64,000 nt of DNA from Delphinus delphis (Eukaryota; Chordata; Mammalia; Artiodactyla; Delphinidae). The position numbers and the translations under genes were made by a program. The DNA lies in the NCBI RefSeq assembly GCF_949987515.2, contig NC_082702.1:55955600-56019599 (forward strand), in the 5' to 3' direction. The notes under the pieces were generated by a model. It was not told the DNA's origin. It ran no database searches and saw nothing but the letters and a program-made list of their open reading frames with translations. Of this stretch, positions 24,601-34,060 are shown piece after piece (positions within the stretch are counted from its first letter, which is position 1; each line of letters begins with the position of its first letter).

Positions 24601-25161
24601 TAACTCAGTTCTTAAAACTTGAAACGAACGCGTTCGGTATTTTGAAAATACAAGCGTTCGTCAGCCACGCCCTCGCCTGTTCCCCACTCTGCCAGGCCCG
24701 TCCAGCAGCTAGGACGCCCGCCCTCGAGCACGCAGGGGGCTCGCAGGGAGAACTTCGGGCCTTTCTGTGCACCTCGGGGCGTCTCGTGCCCACCCCCTCG
24801 CTCAGAGCCTCATGTGCAGCTGCTGCCTCTTGTGGGGCAGGTTCAGCAGGCCCCTCACTCACCCTGCGCCCAGCGGCCCACATCAGCCCCGGTGACCCGG
24901 GGTGTCGCGCACGGCCCCCAGCTGTCGTGGGTGTAACTCGTCGAGCCACACTTGCTCCGCCCCCGGCTCTTTCTCCCATTGTGGGGGGGAGGCTTGCGGT
25001 GAGCAGCATGGGGCACGGGAGGCCCTGTCCGTGGGTGGGGGTGGGGAGGTACCGCCCAGATCCCAGGCTGGGGCGGGGCGTCCGCAGGAGCCCATGTGCC
25101 CCTGCCCGGCTGCTGGGGGCCGGGGGGCACCCGCTCAGGCTGCTGTGTCCTTCTCCCGCAG

Positions 25162-25361
25162 GGTCTTCACTGAGCAGTGAGTCGTCCCCCGTCTCCTCTC
25201 CGGCCACCAACCACAGCTCTCCAGCCAGCACGCCCAAGCGCGTGCCCATGGGCCCCATCATCGTCCCCCCCGGGGGCCACAGCGTCCCTAGCACGCCCCC
25301 CGTGGTGACCATCGCCCCCACCAAGACCGTCAATGGCGTGTGGAGGAGCGAGAGCCGGCAG
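25162..25361 (+). CDS. GSE1: GSE1 coding exon 2 (residues 73-139)
   Basis: The acceptor is ccgcag at 25156..25161 and the donor gtgagt at 25362. The exon completes codon 73 (Gly) and ends in phase 0 after CAG. It encodes a Ser/Pro-rich run followed by [16 protein letters not shown] and a conserved [19 protein letters not shown] segment, both characteristic of GSE1. The segment has no catalytic motif and is predicted to be a flexible interaction region. The next exon begins with another CAA, giving two consecutive Gln at the junction. Confidence 0.95.
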
Positions 25362-25474
25362 GTGAGTGTGTGGGGAGGGGGCTTGGGGGGGGGCCGGATG
25401 TGCCACAGGCGCTGGGGAGGCGGCCTCCCGCGGAGCGGGGCTGGGTTTCGGGGTTGAAATCCCCTGCCCCAGCT

Positions 25475-25560
25475 CACTCCCCTGAGCTTGTCTTTTTCTC
25501 TGCAAAATGGTGTAAGTACAGCACCTACCTGGAGGGTCTGTGTGATTCAAGAAGATTCAT
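25475..25560 (+). repeat. MIR relic
   Basis: ctctgcaaaatggtgtaagt and acagcacctacctggagggt fit the MIR core. Confidence 0.5.
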
Positions 25561-25569
25561 GGGCGTTAG

Positions 25570-25935
25570 TGGTCTTGGGCTGCCAAAACGAGCCTCACAG
25601 AGCATCACAGATGGGGGCTTATTTAAGACAGATTTATTCTAGAGGCTGGAGGCCCAAGTTCCAGGTGGGGACAGGGTCAGTTTCTCCTGAGGCCTCTCTC
25701 CTCGGTGTGTAGGCGGCCGTCTTCTCCCTGTCTCTTCCTGTGTTCTTCCTTCTGTGTGTGTCTGTGTCCTAATCTCCTCTTCTTATAAGGACACCAGTCC
25801 TATTGGATCAGGGCCCATGCTCGTGACCTCGTGTTACCTTAATTACCTGTTCAAAGATCCTGTCTCCAAATATGGCCACTTTCCGAGGTCCTGGGGGCTG
25901 GGACTCCAACATAGAAGTCTTGGGGGACAAAGTGC
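25570..25935 (-). repeat. Ancient mammalian interspersed repeat, family not assigned
   Basis: The stretch has the familiar mammalian phrases gggctgccaaaacgagcc, ttctagaggctggaggccca and tcctcttcttataaggacac, followed by caaatatggccac. I recognise the repeat pattern but cannot name the family; the strand is a guess. Confidence 0.55.
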
Positions 25936-28689
25936 TTAAAATGGTGTTTACACGTCCTAAGCACTAGATAGACAATAGCTGTTATGATTATTCTCTATTG
26001 CACAAACAAGGAATCGAAATAGCGAAAATACCAGCCCGTATTTTCACAGATCAGATTTCCTATTTCTGTCTTAACTTTCGAAGTCCGCCCGCCTCAGGAG
26101 GCCCTTTCCCGCGCTTGGGGGGGTGGGTCCCTGGTGTGACGTGGCTGTGCAGAAGGAGCTCGTGGCCTTGGGAGCTGCCCCTGCACCTGCCTACCTCCAC
26201 CACCCGCCCCTAGCTCCGGTGCTCCCAGCCTGGAGGGGCCCTTCCTAACTAAGAACACTGTCCCTGTGCTTGTCTCCTGGATTTTTTTGGAGTTCCCAGA
26301 GGGATAGCACCACTTGGAAATACTAATTAAACCACAGAGAAAGTGTGGGGGGAGTGGGGAGGGTGGAACTCTCCCCTCGCCCCCCTCGCAGCTCTCTGCC
26401 CTGCTGGGGCGGGTGGGGGGATGGGCCCAGGGCCCCAGCTGGACATCACTCAGGGTCTGTCTTTTCTCTGCCCTGGAGGTGGGGGGAGCCAGCCTCCGTC
26501 CACAGAGGGGGCCACCCTCAGGCAGGTCCTGACCACGGAGCCCAGTGGGGACCCCCTGAATTCCTGGAAATAGGCCAGGGGACCGTAGCTTGACTCCCAC
26601 ATCCGAGGTGTTAGACACTGCTGGGTCGTCACCTGCCCAAGGCCCCCGTGCCCGCCTAGAAGCTGCTGCCTTGGCTTTGTCGCTCTACCCCGAGTGCAGT
26701 TTGGAGGCAGGAGAGCCAGGGCAGGGCCTGGTGAGCGGATCCTGGCCAGAGGGGTTTGGAGATGCCCAAGACGCCGCAGTCCTGGTTTGAAGGAAGACAA
26801 GGGGTCTTCACCAGCATCTCCTGCCTCCAGAGGGGCCCGTTGCCACCTGGCGACCAGCCTCGACCTCGGGGCCCTAACCACCTGCGTCTCCCCTAACTCC
26901 CGGGGGCCCAGATGGTTTCTGATCCTGTTGCCACGTCCCTGGTTTGGCCCTGGCTGGTGACGGCCACCCACGGCCCAGATCCTCCCCTCTGGTCCTGTCC
27001 CCTGTCCCAGCAGCTGCTATCCAGACCCAGGAGCCTCCTAAGCGACCCCCTCCTGGACACTCAGGTGCCTTGGCCTTGGGCCCCTTCCCCCCAAGCTCAG
27101 CCCTCCTCGGGGTGGAGGGGGGTCCTCACTGCCTCAGAGACACCGAGTAACCCGCAGAGGAAGGGCCGCGGTGGCTCTCTGCAGCCACTTACCGAGGCGG
27201 TGGTTAATGAAACACTAGTGCCACCAGGGAGGGCGGCGGGAAGGGAGCTGGATCAGTGGGTGATGTGCAGCTCGTCGGCCCCGGCACAAAGGCTCAGCAG
27301 AGAATTGAATCCGCCTGGGGATGGGGAGACCAGGAAGAGCAGAGTAGTGAGGGGGGAGGGGGGCTTCCTGAAGTCCCGGCACGTGAGTCATGGGGGGCCC
27401 TCCCGCGCACCGGGGTCACCGGTATTTCCCAGGTAGCGGGAGCTGTGGAAGGACGGATGCAATGACAAATAGTCTGTTTTAAAGCTAACAGGGCATGTCT
27501 GCCCGGCTGCCTAGTGGAAACCTCTCTAATCACCAGAGAATGAAAGATTCTCCTCCCTTACTCCCTCCTCCCCCCCACTCCTTCCTTCTTTCATCTCTAC
27601 AGCTGCGCCTGCAGCCGCTGCTCAGAAATGAGAGCTGCCCGCAGATGTTCCTCGGGGCGAGCCCGGCCGCGGGCCGGCGCGGGGGCCTGGACGCCACCAT
27701 CGGGGGCCTCGGGGTGGCCGGCTGAGCCTCCTGGGCCTGGCCTGGTTTGGGGGCTGCTGCCCGGGCCCACCCCCCGTGACCTCATTCCCAGGTGCCTGTC
27801 ATAAGCTTGGCAGGGCTCCAGCCAGACGGGCGCGTGGGTCTGGCCCTCTGGACCCCCTGCCTGCCAGTCCACCCCTCCCCCCTCCTCTCCAGCTCCTTGT
27901 TTGTCCTCGGCTGGGCTGGGAAGGTACCATCTGGCCCAGCCGCCTTCAAGCAGGGCTTTGTCCTGCCGGGGGTTGAAGGGGGCTTCTGGGGACGGCGTTG
28001 AGCTGGGCTGGTGCGTTCGGGGCCCCTCCCCTGGGACAGGGGCTGCCTGGGGCCCCTCACTCTGCTGTTTGATTCAGCAAACAGTGCCGGAAGCGCGAGG
28101 AAGCGTGTGGTGGCCTGGAGTTGCCTGGAGCTTGTCCCCAGATTTTGTCCTTAAATCGAGGTCCCCTCGAGGACTTCACTGTCCTGGGCTGACGGTGGAG
28201 GCCCTTGGCTGCCGTCTTCCTCCTACTGCGGCCTGAGGGGAGGAGGGGCCTTGCTGCCAGCCTGGAGGCAGAGCCCAGGTCACCCCGGGTCCCATCACCC
28301 CGGGCATTTATCGGGGGAGCCGCCCTGGCACCTAGGGGGCCTCTGGCTGCAGCCACTGCGTCCCCGTCCAGAGAGCATCTGAGGGCCATGCCGTCCCTTG
28401 TTAGTCCATCCCAGACGTCGGGCACAGGGCCTCTCCACTCCACGGTGGCCCCCGTGAGGGGCAGCCCCAGAGCAGCTGAGGCGCCTCGTCATGGGGGTCA
28501 GCGCTTGTGCTGGCCTGGCCCTGCGCCAGCAGAGGGAGGGGTGCGAGGGGGACACGGCACGCTGAGGACAGCCCCTTGGGTGGTAGTGTCGACGGGGAGC
28601 GCGAGAGGGTGGAGGGGGGGTGGGCTAGGAGGTGCGGCTGCTTGTGCGAGACCCCTGCTTCCCGTGTACACCCGTGCACCCACCCCTGC

Positions 28690-28765
28690 TGCTCTGTGAG
28701 CCGCTGCTGTGATTGCACGTTTGACAGCTGGGGGAACCGAGGCCCGGGGCAGTTATGGGACCCGT
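28690..28765 (-). repeat. MIR-like relic, reversed
   Basis: acagctgggggaaccgaggc resembles the reversed core. Weak. Confidence 0.35.
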
Positions 28766-30624
28766 CCAGGGTCTCCAGGACCAGACGGAGCCACCCCGCG
28801 CCGGACCCTGTGTAGAAGGCTCATAATACCCGGGCGGGGGTCCCGGGCTCCCTGCCCTGACCCGGGCTTGGCGCACGCGCGGGTCCCACCCTTAGCTGCT
28901 GCTTCGTGGCCACCCATCCCGGGAAGGGCAGGTCGGAGTTCACGCACCACGAGGGCCCCGCCGTGAGCGGAGGGGCTGTGCCCACACGTGGGAACAGATG
29001 TGGCCGCTCATTAAAAACTCCAGTCAGCGGCCTGTCTCCTCCAATTAGCGATCACTGCCGCAGCGCCCACCCACCAGCACGTTTGGTAAACATGGTGACG
29101 GATGGGCCCATCAGTCTCTGCGGGGTCACCGTCTGCTGGTGTGGAGGTGGAGGGGTCGCCCAGGGGGCTGCGCAGTCTGTCTCTTGCCCCCCAACCCAGG
29201 GAGTGAGATGGCTGGGGGTCTCTGCTGCCCCATCTCCTGACTCTGACGGGAAGGTTACTGGCAGAGTCAGGGCTGGAGGGACAGTAGAGGGTGTCTCCTT
29301 GGGGACAGACTCTTGTCACCGCCCCACGTACAGTGGTCATTCCTGGACACGCGCCACATCAGTGAGGAGACAGGGCTGTGGCCCAGCGGCAACACCGTGG
29401 GTTTGGGGTGGACGGACCTGGGCCCACGCCCTGCTTGCGGCAGTGGGTCAGGGGCGGCCGGCCCTGGCACCAGGTGGCGGGCGTCGTGCCATCTGGCCAA
29501 GGAGGGGCCGGGTTGTGGAGCTTTCGGGGCTCAGGGGAGGCCTGGGCCGAGATATCCTCACCCTAGGCTGAGCAGGGTGTCACGGTGACGGAGCCCCCAG
29601 ACTGACTCCCACGTTCAGAGCGAGAGCCCCCGGCTGCTGTTGGCGCTCAGTGCCTGCTGTGCGGCCCCCTCTCAGCCGTGTGAATGACCCCAACGACAGA
29701 ACCTTTCGATGTGTTGCGGACGCTCCTGTGGGCGGGCGTGCAGGACGTTCCTCCGTGTGGCCGGGGGTTCTGGGGGCCGCCTCCTCCCCCGTCCTGCCTT
29801 GCGTGAGCGCTTTCTGGTCTCTCGGGGGTCTGCCTTCCCCGCCAGGCCCCAGGTCACTCTCTGTGTCCGGGAGTCTGGGGCAGGCGGGCCCACGGCCCTG
29901 CCCCCATCAGTGTGCAAAGGCCCCAGACAGCTCTGGCCAGTTGTGCTCTGGTCGGTGCCCCGGCCGCCCCGGGGTTTGTCCGGGGGACAGGTTGGCATGC
30001 CCTGCCCAAGGGCAGCAGCAGCTTCTCGGCCACGTCCTCCATGGGCATCGTGGGCCGAGAGGTATCTGTGACGCAGGCCGGCAGCTGGCAGCACAGCTGA
30101 CGCCTCGGCCCCTCGGGATGCCGGCACGTGCCTGGCGATCAGTGGCCAGGGGCTCCGCGTGGTTCTGTCACAGCTGCTGCAGTGCAGAACTCACCGCCGG
30201 GGGTTGGGGGTGTGTGCGGGGACCACCGTCATCCAGCTCCCGCGTCTGAGTTTGGAGCAGCTGTGACCTGTCGGAGATCCGTGCTGGGAGGGCCTGGGCG
30301 GCCCTACTGTGCTGTGTCCCCTGGCGGACACTCTTCTGGACCCCAGTCCGATTCTGGGGCATCTGTCCTTTCCTGTCGCCCAGATGTGTTTCAGTCCGGA
30401 CCCCCCCATCATTGGAACCCGTGTCCTCCCTTCTTTCTGTTTCGCCTGCCACGCCGCTCATACCGCAGGTTTGGGTGGAAAAGCGTAAGGAAAGGCCATC
30501 TCTAGATCGTGCTCTAAAGCTGGAACCCCCCCCCCCACCCCGAGTCTGGAGGAAGGCCTGGCTCGTCGTTGGCCGTGGTCGGAGCCGCCCGCCCCTGCCC
30601 TGACCCGCTCTTTCTGTCCTCTAG

Positions 30625-30800
30625 CAAGACGCTGGCTCTCGGGGCAGCGGCAGCGGTCGGGAACGCCTCATCGTGGAGGCCCCGCTGCCCCAGGAGAAGG
30701 CAGGGGGCCCGGCCATCCCCTCCCACCTGCTCAGCACCCCCTACCCTTTTGGCATCTCCCCCAGCTCGGTGGTGCAGGACTCCCGCTTTCCTCCGCTGAA
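30625..30800 (+). CDS. GSE1: GSE1 coding exon 3 (residues 140-197)
   Basis: The acceptor is ctctag at 30619..30624 and the donor gtaagt at 30801. The exon opens in phase 0 with [15 protein letters not shown] and continues through [19 protein letters not shown] to a conserved [10 protein letters not shown]. It ends with two bases (AA) of codon 198, completed to Asn in the next exon. It is a Gly/Ser/Pro-rich linker with conserved short hydrophobic motifs, and no enzymatic domain is seen. The first codon, CAA, follows the CAG that ends the preceding exon, so the exact junction residue count deserves an RNA check. Confidence 0.93.
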
Positions 30801-31196
30801 GTAAGTGCAGGTCGGGGCCCGGGGAGGGCACGCGTGCTGGGCTCTGGACCCCTGAGGCTCTGGCCGCCAGGCCAGCTGCACCAGCTGAGCCCAAGAGCCG
30901 CCAGATGGTGGCTCAGCCCCGGGCCGGCTCTGCCGTCTGCCCGACCCTAAACCCCCAGTCGGGGGCTCCCGGGGCCAGGGGTCCCTCCAGGCCGCGGATA
31001 GCGGCCCTGCGCCCACTTGGTGAGGACGGCAGGGGGCTGGGGGGGCCCAAGGAGCAGCAGCTGCCCACCTGTTCCCTGGGCCTCCTGCCAGGACCTGTCC
31101 TTGCGAGGGAGGCATGGTGGAAGTACCGGGAGGTTGGCCCGTTTCCCGGCCTGGGGCTCACCTCCGCCTTTCGTCCTCTGTCCGTCCCTCCCGCAG
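30801..31196 (+). other. GSE1: GSE1 intron after coding exon 3
   Basis: This is a short 396-bp GC-rich intron with gtaagt and cgcag ends. I recognise no repeat or gene in it. The open frames crossing it are shadows of the flanking exons. Confidence 0.8.
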
Positions 31197-31394
31197 CCTC
31201 CAGCGGCCCGTGCACCACGTGGTGCCCCCCAGCACGGTGACGGAGGACTACCTGCGGAGCTTCCGGCCCTACCACACCGCCGAGGACCTCCGCGTGTCCT
31301 CCCTGCCTCCCCTGGGCCTGGACCCGGCCACCGCCGCGGCCTACTACCACCCCAGCTACCTGGCCCCGCACCCTTTCCCCCACCCGGCCTTCAG
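31197..31394 (+). CDS. GSE1: GSE1 coding exon 4 (residues 198-263)
   Basis: The acceptor is cccgcag, ending at 31196, and the donor gtgagg at 31395. The exon encodes LQRPVHHVVPPSTVTEDYLR, then SFRPYHTAEDLRVSSLPPLG and an aromatic/His-rich AAAYYHPSYLAPHPFPHPAF. This is one of the most recognisable GSE1 stretches. It ends with two bases of an Arg codon. The composition suggests a short-motif interaction surface rather than a folded enzyme domain; that is inference. Confidence 0.95.
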
Positions 31395-32005
31395 GTGAGG
31401 CGCCCCAGACCTCCCCACCCACCCTTGGGCAGACACTGCTTGGGGCCAGATTCCCAGGGAGACCCCAGGCGGCCGCCCCTCCCAGCCCTGCAGATGAGCC
31501 GTTAGGACTTTCCCCCCAGAGGGAAATTCTGTCCGAGCTGGCCTCGCCCCAGCCCCTCCCTCTCCCGCCATCGGCTCCACTGGTGCACTTACGCGTTAAA
31601 GCGCAGAGCGCAAGGTTTGTGTGCGACCAGGAAACCCCGCTGGAGACGGCGCTGGACCACTGCTCTACGTAGAAGCTTCCTGCGTCCTCCGTGACGGGTC
31701 GGCAGTTATGCTGTGGACCACCCCACCCCAGACCTGGAAGTCTCCTCACTTGGCCTGGGGTGGCCAGCAGGGCCTCGGAGCCCTGAGCTGTTACCATCTG
31801 TTGGCCTCTGGGAGGAAGGGGCTTTGGGTCTGGCTGTGGGTGTGGACCCTTTCTTCAGGGCCTTCGTGGAGGCTCTGTGGCCGTCCTGCCCTGTCCAGCG
31901 CCCCTGGATCAATAACCGTACCTGGCCGGGGCACCTGGTGGTAGGGCTGGGTCTTGCCTTTTTTCCTTTACGTTCCGTGTTCACTAGCCCCATCTTCTCG
32001 CACAG
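31395..32005 (+). other. GSE1: GSE1 intron after coding exon 4
   Basis: This 611-bp intron runs from gtgagg to cacag. It is moderately GC-rich and holds no repeat or gene that I can identify. Confidence 0.8.
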
Positions 32006-32197
32006 GATGGACGACTCCTACTGCCTGTCGGCCCTGCGGTCCCCCTTCTACCCCATCCCCACCCCCGGCTCCCTGCCCCCACTGCATCCATCAGCTATGC
32101 ATCTCCACCTCTCTGGGGTCCGCTACCCGCCCGAGCTCTCGCACTCGTCCCTGGCAGCACTGCACTCGGAGCGGATGTCCAGCCTCAGTGCCGAGAG
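32006..32197 (+). CDS. GSE1: GSE1 coding exon 5 (residues 264-327)
   Basis: The acceptor is tcgcacag, ending at 32005, and the donor gtaagt at 32198. It encodes [20 protein letters not shown], a Pro/Leu/His-rich run, then [20 protein letters not shown] and a Ser-rich end. The reading phase is +1 at the start and +2 at the end. The segment leads directly into the charged helical region of the next exon. It is a strong GSE1 match. Confidence 0.95.
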
Positions 32198-32647
32198 GTA
32201 AGTCCCGTCCCAGGCCGGGTGTCTTCTGCTCTTCCCTCCCCGGATGGCAGAGCCTGGCTGGGCCGTTCGTGTGTGGCCAGGCGGGCTCCTTGGCCACTCG
32301 GGTCCTGGGTCTGTTCGCCTGCACACGGGGCGGTGACGGTGGGTGCTCTGAGCTCCTGGCCAGTGCCTGGCGAGGCTGCATCCTCAGAATCTCCAGCCCC
32401 CGGCCGTGAGCTTTCCATGGCGCTTCGGGAGTTGGTGCACACCTTTTGATCTAATGGACTTTGAGTCTCTTAGCGCGTTAAACTAGAGTAGAACCCGCCT
32501 CACCTCCCGTCACCGTTCGGATGGGAATGCTGGCTTTTTCACAAAAACCTTGGTCTCGGGTGTCAGCTCCTTGCTTTTGGGGGTTCTCCCTAGCGGCCCG
32601 GCCCGGCCCCGAGCGCCCCCGCACATCTCCCTCTGCTCGCCCCGCAG
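32198..32647 (+). other. GSE1: GSE1 intron after coding exon 5
   Basis: This is a 450-bp intron (gtaagt ... ccgcag). I see no mobile element or other gene in it. Confidence 0.8.
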
Positions 32648-32946
32648 GATGCAGATGGACGAGGAGCTGAGGCGGGAGCGCGAGCGCGAGCGTGAGCGGG
32701 AGGCTGACCGCGAGCGTGAGAAGGAGCGCGAGCGTGAGCGTGAGAAGGAACGCGAGCGTGAGAAGGAGCTGGAGCGCGAGCGGGAGCTGGAGCGTCAGCG
32801 GGAGCAGCGGGCCCGCGAGAAGGAGCTGCTGGCCGCCAAGGCGCTGGAGCCGGCCTTCCTGCCCGTGGGCGAGCTGCACGGGCTACGGAGCCACGCCGCT
32901 GAGGAGCGGGGCAAGACCTCGGAGCAGCTGACCCCAACCCGAGCAG
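32648..32946 (+). CDS. GSE1: GSE1 coding exon 6, charged Glu/Arg/Lys helix (residues 328-427)
   Basis: The acceptor is cccgcag, ending at 32647, and the donor gtaccc at 32947. After [10 protein letters not shown] the exon encodes a nearly uninterrupted alternation of Arg, Glu and Lys (about residues 333-388). Such runs form long coiled coils or single alpha helices. It is followed by [20 protein letters not shown] and a short hydrophilic end. The underlying DNA is an imperfect gag/cgc/cgt repeat, so length differences between species or alleles are likely. In GSE1 this is the best-known coiled-coil candidate. The phase to the next exon is +1. Confidence 0.95.
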
Positions 32947-33735
32947 GTACCCGAGAGGAGGACCGTGCGTGGGGAGCTGCGTGCTGGGGGGCTCCCCGAG
33001 GAAAGGGCCCTGCCGCGTAGCGTCTGCCCGCCGGCCTGGAGCAGATTCACACCATGCCTTTTGCAAGCTACGCGCCTGATGTCCCCGGACAGGGAGCCGG
33101 GGGGAGAGGCACACGACACAGAGAAGACAGATGTAGGTAGACAGCTGAAAGACTGTGCACCGTGGTAAAACGTGACATAATTCTTAGGAGGGGATAGTTT
33201 TAAGTATTTGTTAGCTTTAGTTTTTTTTCTTTTTTGCCGTACGTGGGCCTCTCACTGTTGTGGCCTCTCCCATTGCGGAGCACAGGCTCCAGACGCGCAG
33301 GCTCAGCGGCCATGGCTCACGGGCCCAGCCGCTCCGCGGCATGTGGGATCTTCCCGGACCGGGGCACGAACCCGCATCCCCTGCATCGTCAGGCGGACTC
33401 TCAACCACTGCGCCACCAGGGAAGCCCTAGCCTTAGTTTTTAAACATTTTATTTTATTATACGTACGCGTAATCTAACTTGTAGCAACCGGCTCGGGTGA
33501 TTCCCAGAGTTCAAGTCTGCTTTGGCGTGTGGGCGTGAGCCTGCCCCACACACCCACACCCAGCGTGTCACCCAGATGAGGCGAGTGCCCGGGAGCATCC
33601 ATGCCCCTGGCTGTCTTGGCCCAGCCGCGGGGAGGCCCTTGGAGGGTGGTGCACGTCTCCTCCGGGAGGACGGGCAGCGGGGAGGGACTGAGCCTGGCGC
33701 TGAGATCCCGCCGTGACAGCCTTTCTCCCCCACAG
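32947..33735 (+). other. GSE1: GSE1 intron after coding exon 6
   Basis: This 789-bp intron carries an antisense CHR SINE (33226..33427) flanked by a target-site duplication. The rest appears unique. Confidence 0.8.
33226..33427 (-). mobile_element. CHR-type SINE, antisense, in GSE1 intron
   Basis: On the minus strand the element begins gggcttccctggtggcgcag and ends in a T-rich (A-tail) run at 33221..33236. Flanks tagctttagttttt and tagccttagttttt form the target-site duplication. Confidence 0.9.
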
Positions 33736-34060
33736 AGAAGCTGAAGGACGCGGGCCTGCAGGCGCCCAAGCCCGTGCAGCACCCCCTGCACCCGGCGGCC
33801 GCCCCGCACCACCCCGTGCCCGGCCTCCTCTCCACCCACGGCCTCTTCTCTCTGCCGGGCAGCAGTGCGGCCACGGCCCTGCTCCTCCAGCGCACCAACG
33901 AGGAGGAGAAGTGGCTGGCGCGGCAGCGGCGGCTGCGGCAGGAGAAGGAGGACCGCCAGTCGCAGGTGTCTGAGTTCCGGCAGCAGGTGCTGGAGCAGCA
34001 CCTGGACCTGGGCCGGCCGCCGGCGCCCGCGGACGCGGAGCACAGGCCTGAGAGTGCCAG
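33736..34060 (+). CDS. GSE1: GSE1 coding exon 7 (residues 428-535)
   Basis: The acceptor is cccacag, ending at 33735, and the donor gtgggc at 34061. The first part ([20 protein letters not shown] and onward) is Pro/His-rich. The second part, [20 protein letters not shown] followed by [16 protein letters not shown], about residues 482-517, has a heptad-like charged/hydrophobic pattern typical of a coiled coil. The exon ends with two bases of an Arg codon. All segments are strongly GSE1-like. The coiled coil probably mediates protein contacts; that is inference from pattern. Confidence 0.95.

Larger units (their letters stand above)
14864..25161 (+). other. GSE1: GSE1 intron after coding exon 1
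   Basis: This 10.3-kb intron has GT-AG ends and is GC-rich. It holds MIR relics, an old L1 3'-end fragment at 17745..17900 that abuts a 55-bp minisatellite (17959..18125), a short CHR SINE at 19252, a 59-bp tandem duplication at 20027, a TAAT cluster at 21825..22200, and an L1 3'-end-like relic near 24490. The remainder looks like unique non-coding sequence. Long open frames here, for example on the minus strand at 14226..15026, are GC-driven and show no domain I recognise. Confidence 0.75.
25362..30624 (+). other. GSE1: GSE1 intron after coding exon 2
   Basis: This is a 5.3-kb intron. It contains a MIR relic (about 25475..25560), an old interspersed repeat at about 25570..25935 of a type common in mammals whose family I do not assign, and TAAT-containing stretches near 27200 and 28995..29050. 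A degraded MIR lies near 28690. The rest is GC-rich and shows nothing recognisable. Confidence 0.7.

Noticed and set aside
30913..31797. 294-codon minus-strand open frame across GSE1 exon 4
   Set aside because: It is the antisense shadow of a GC-rich coding exon.
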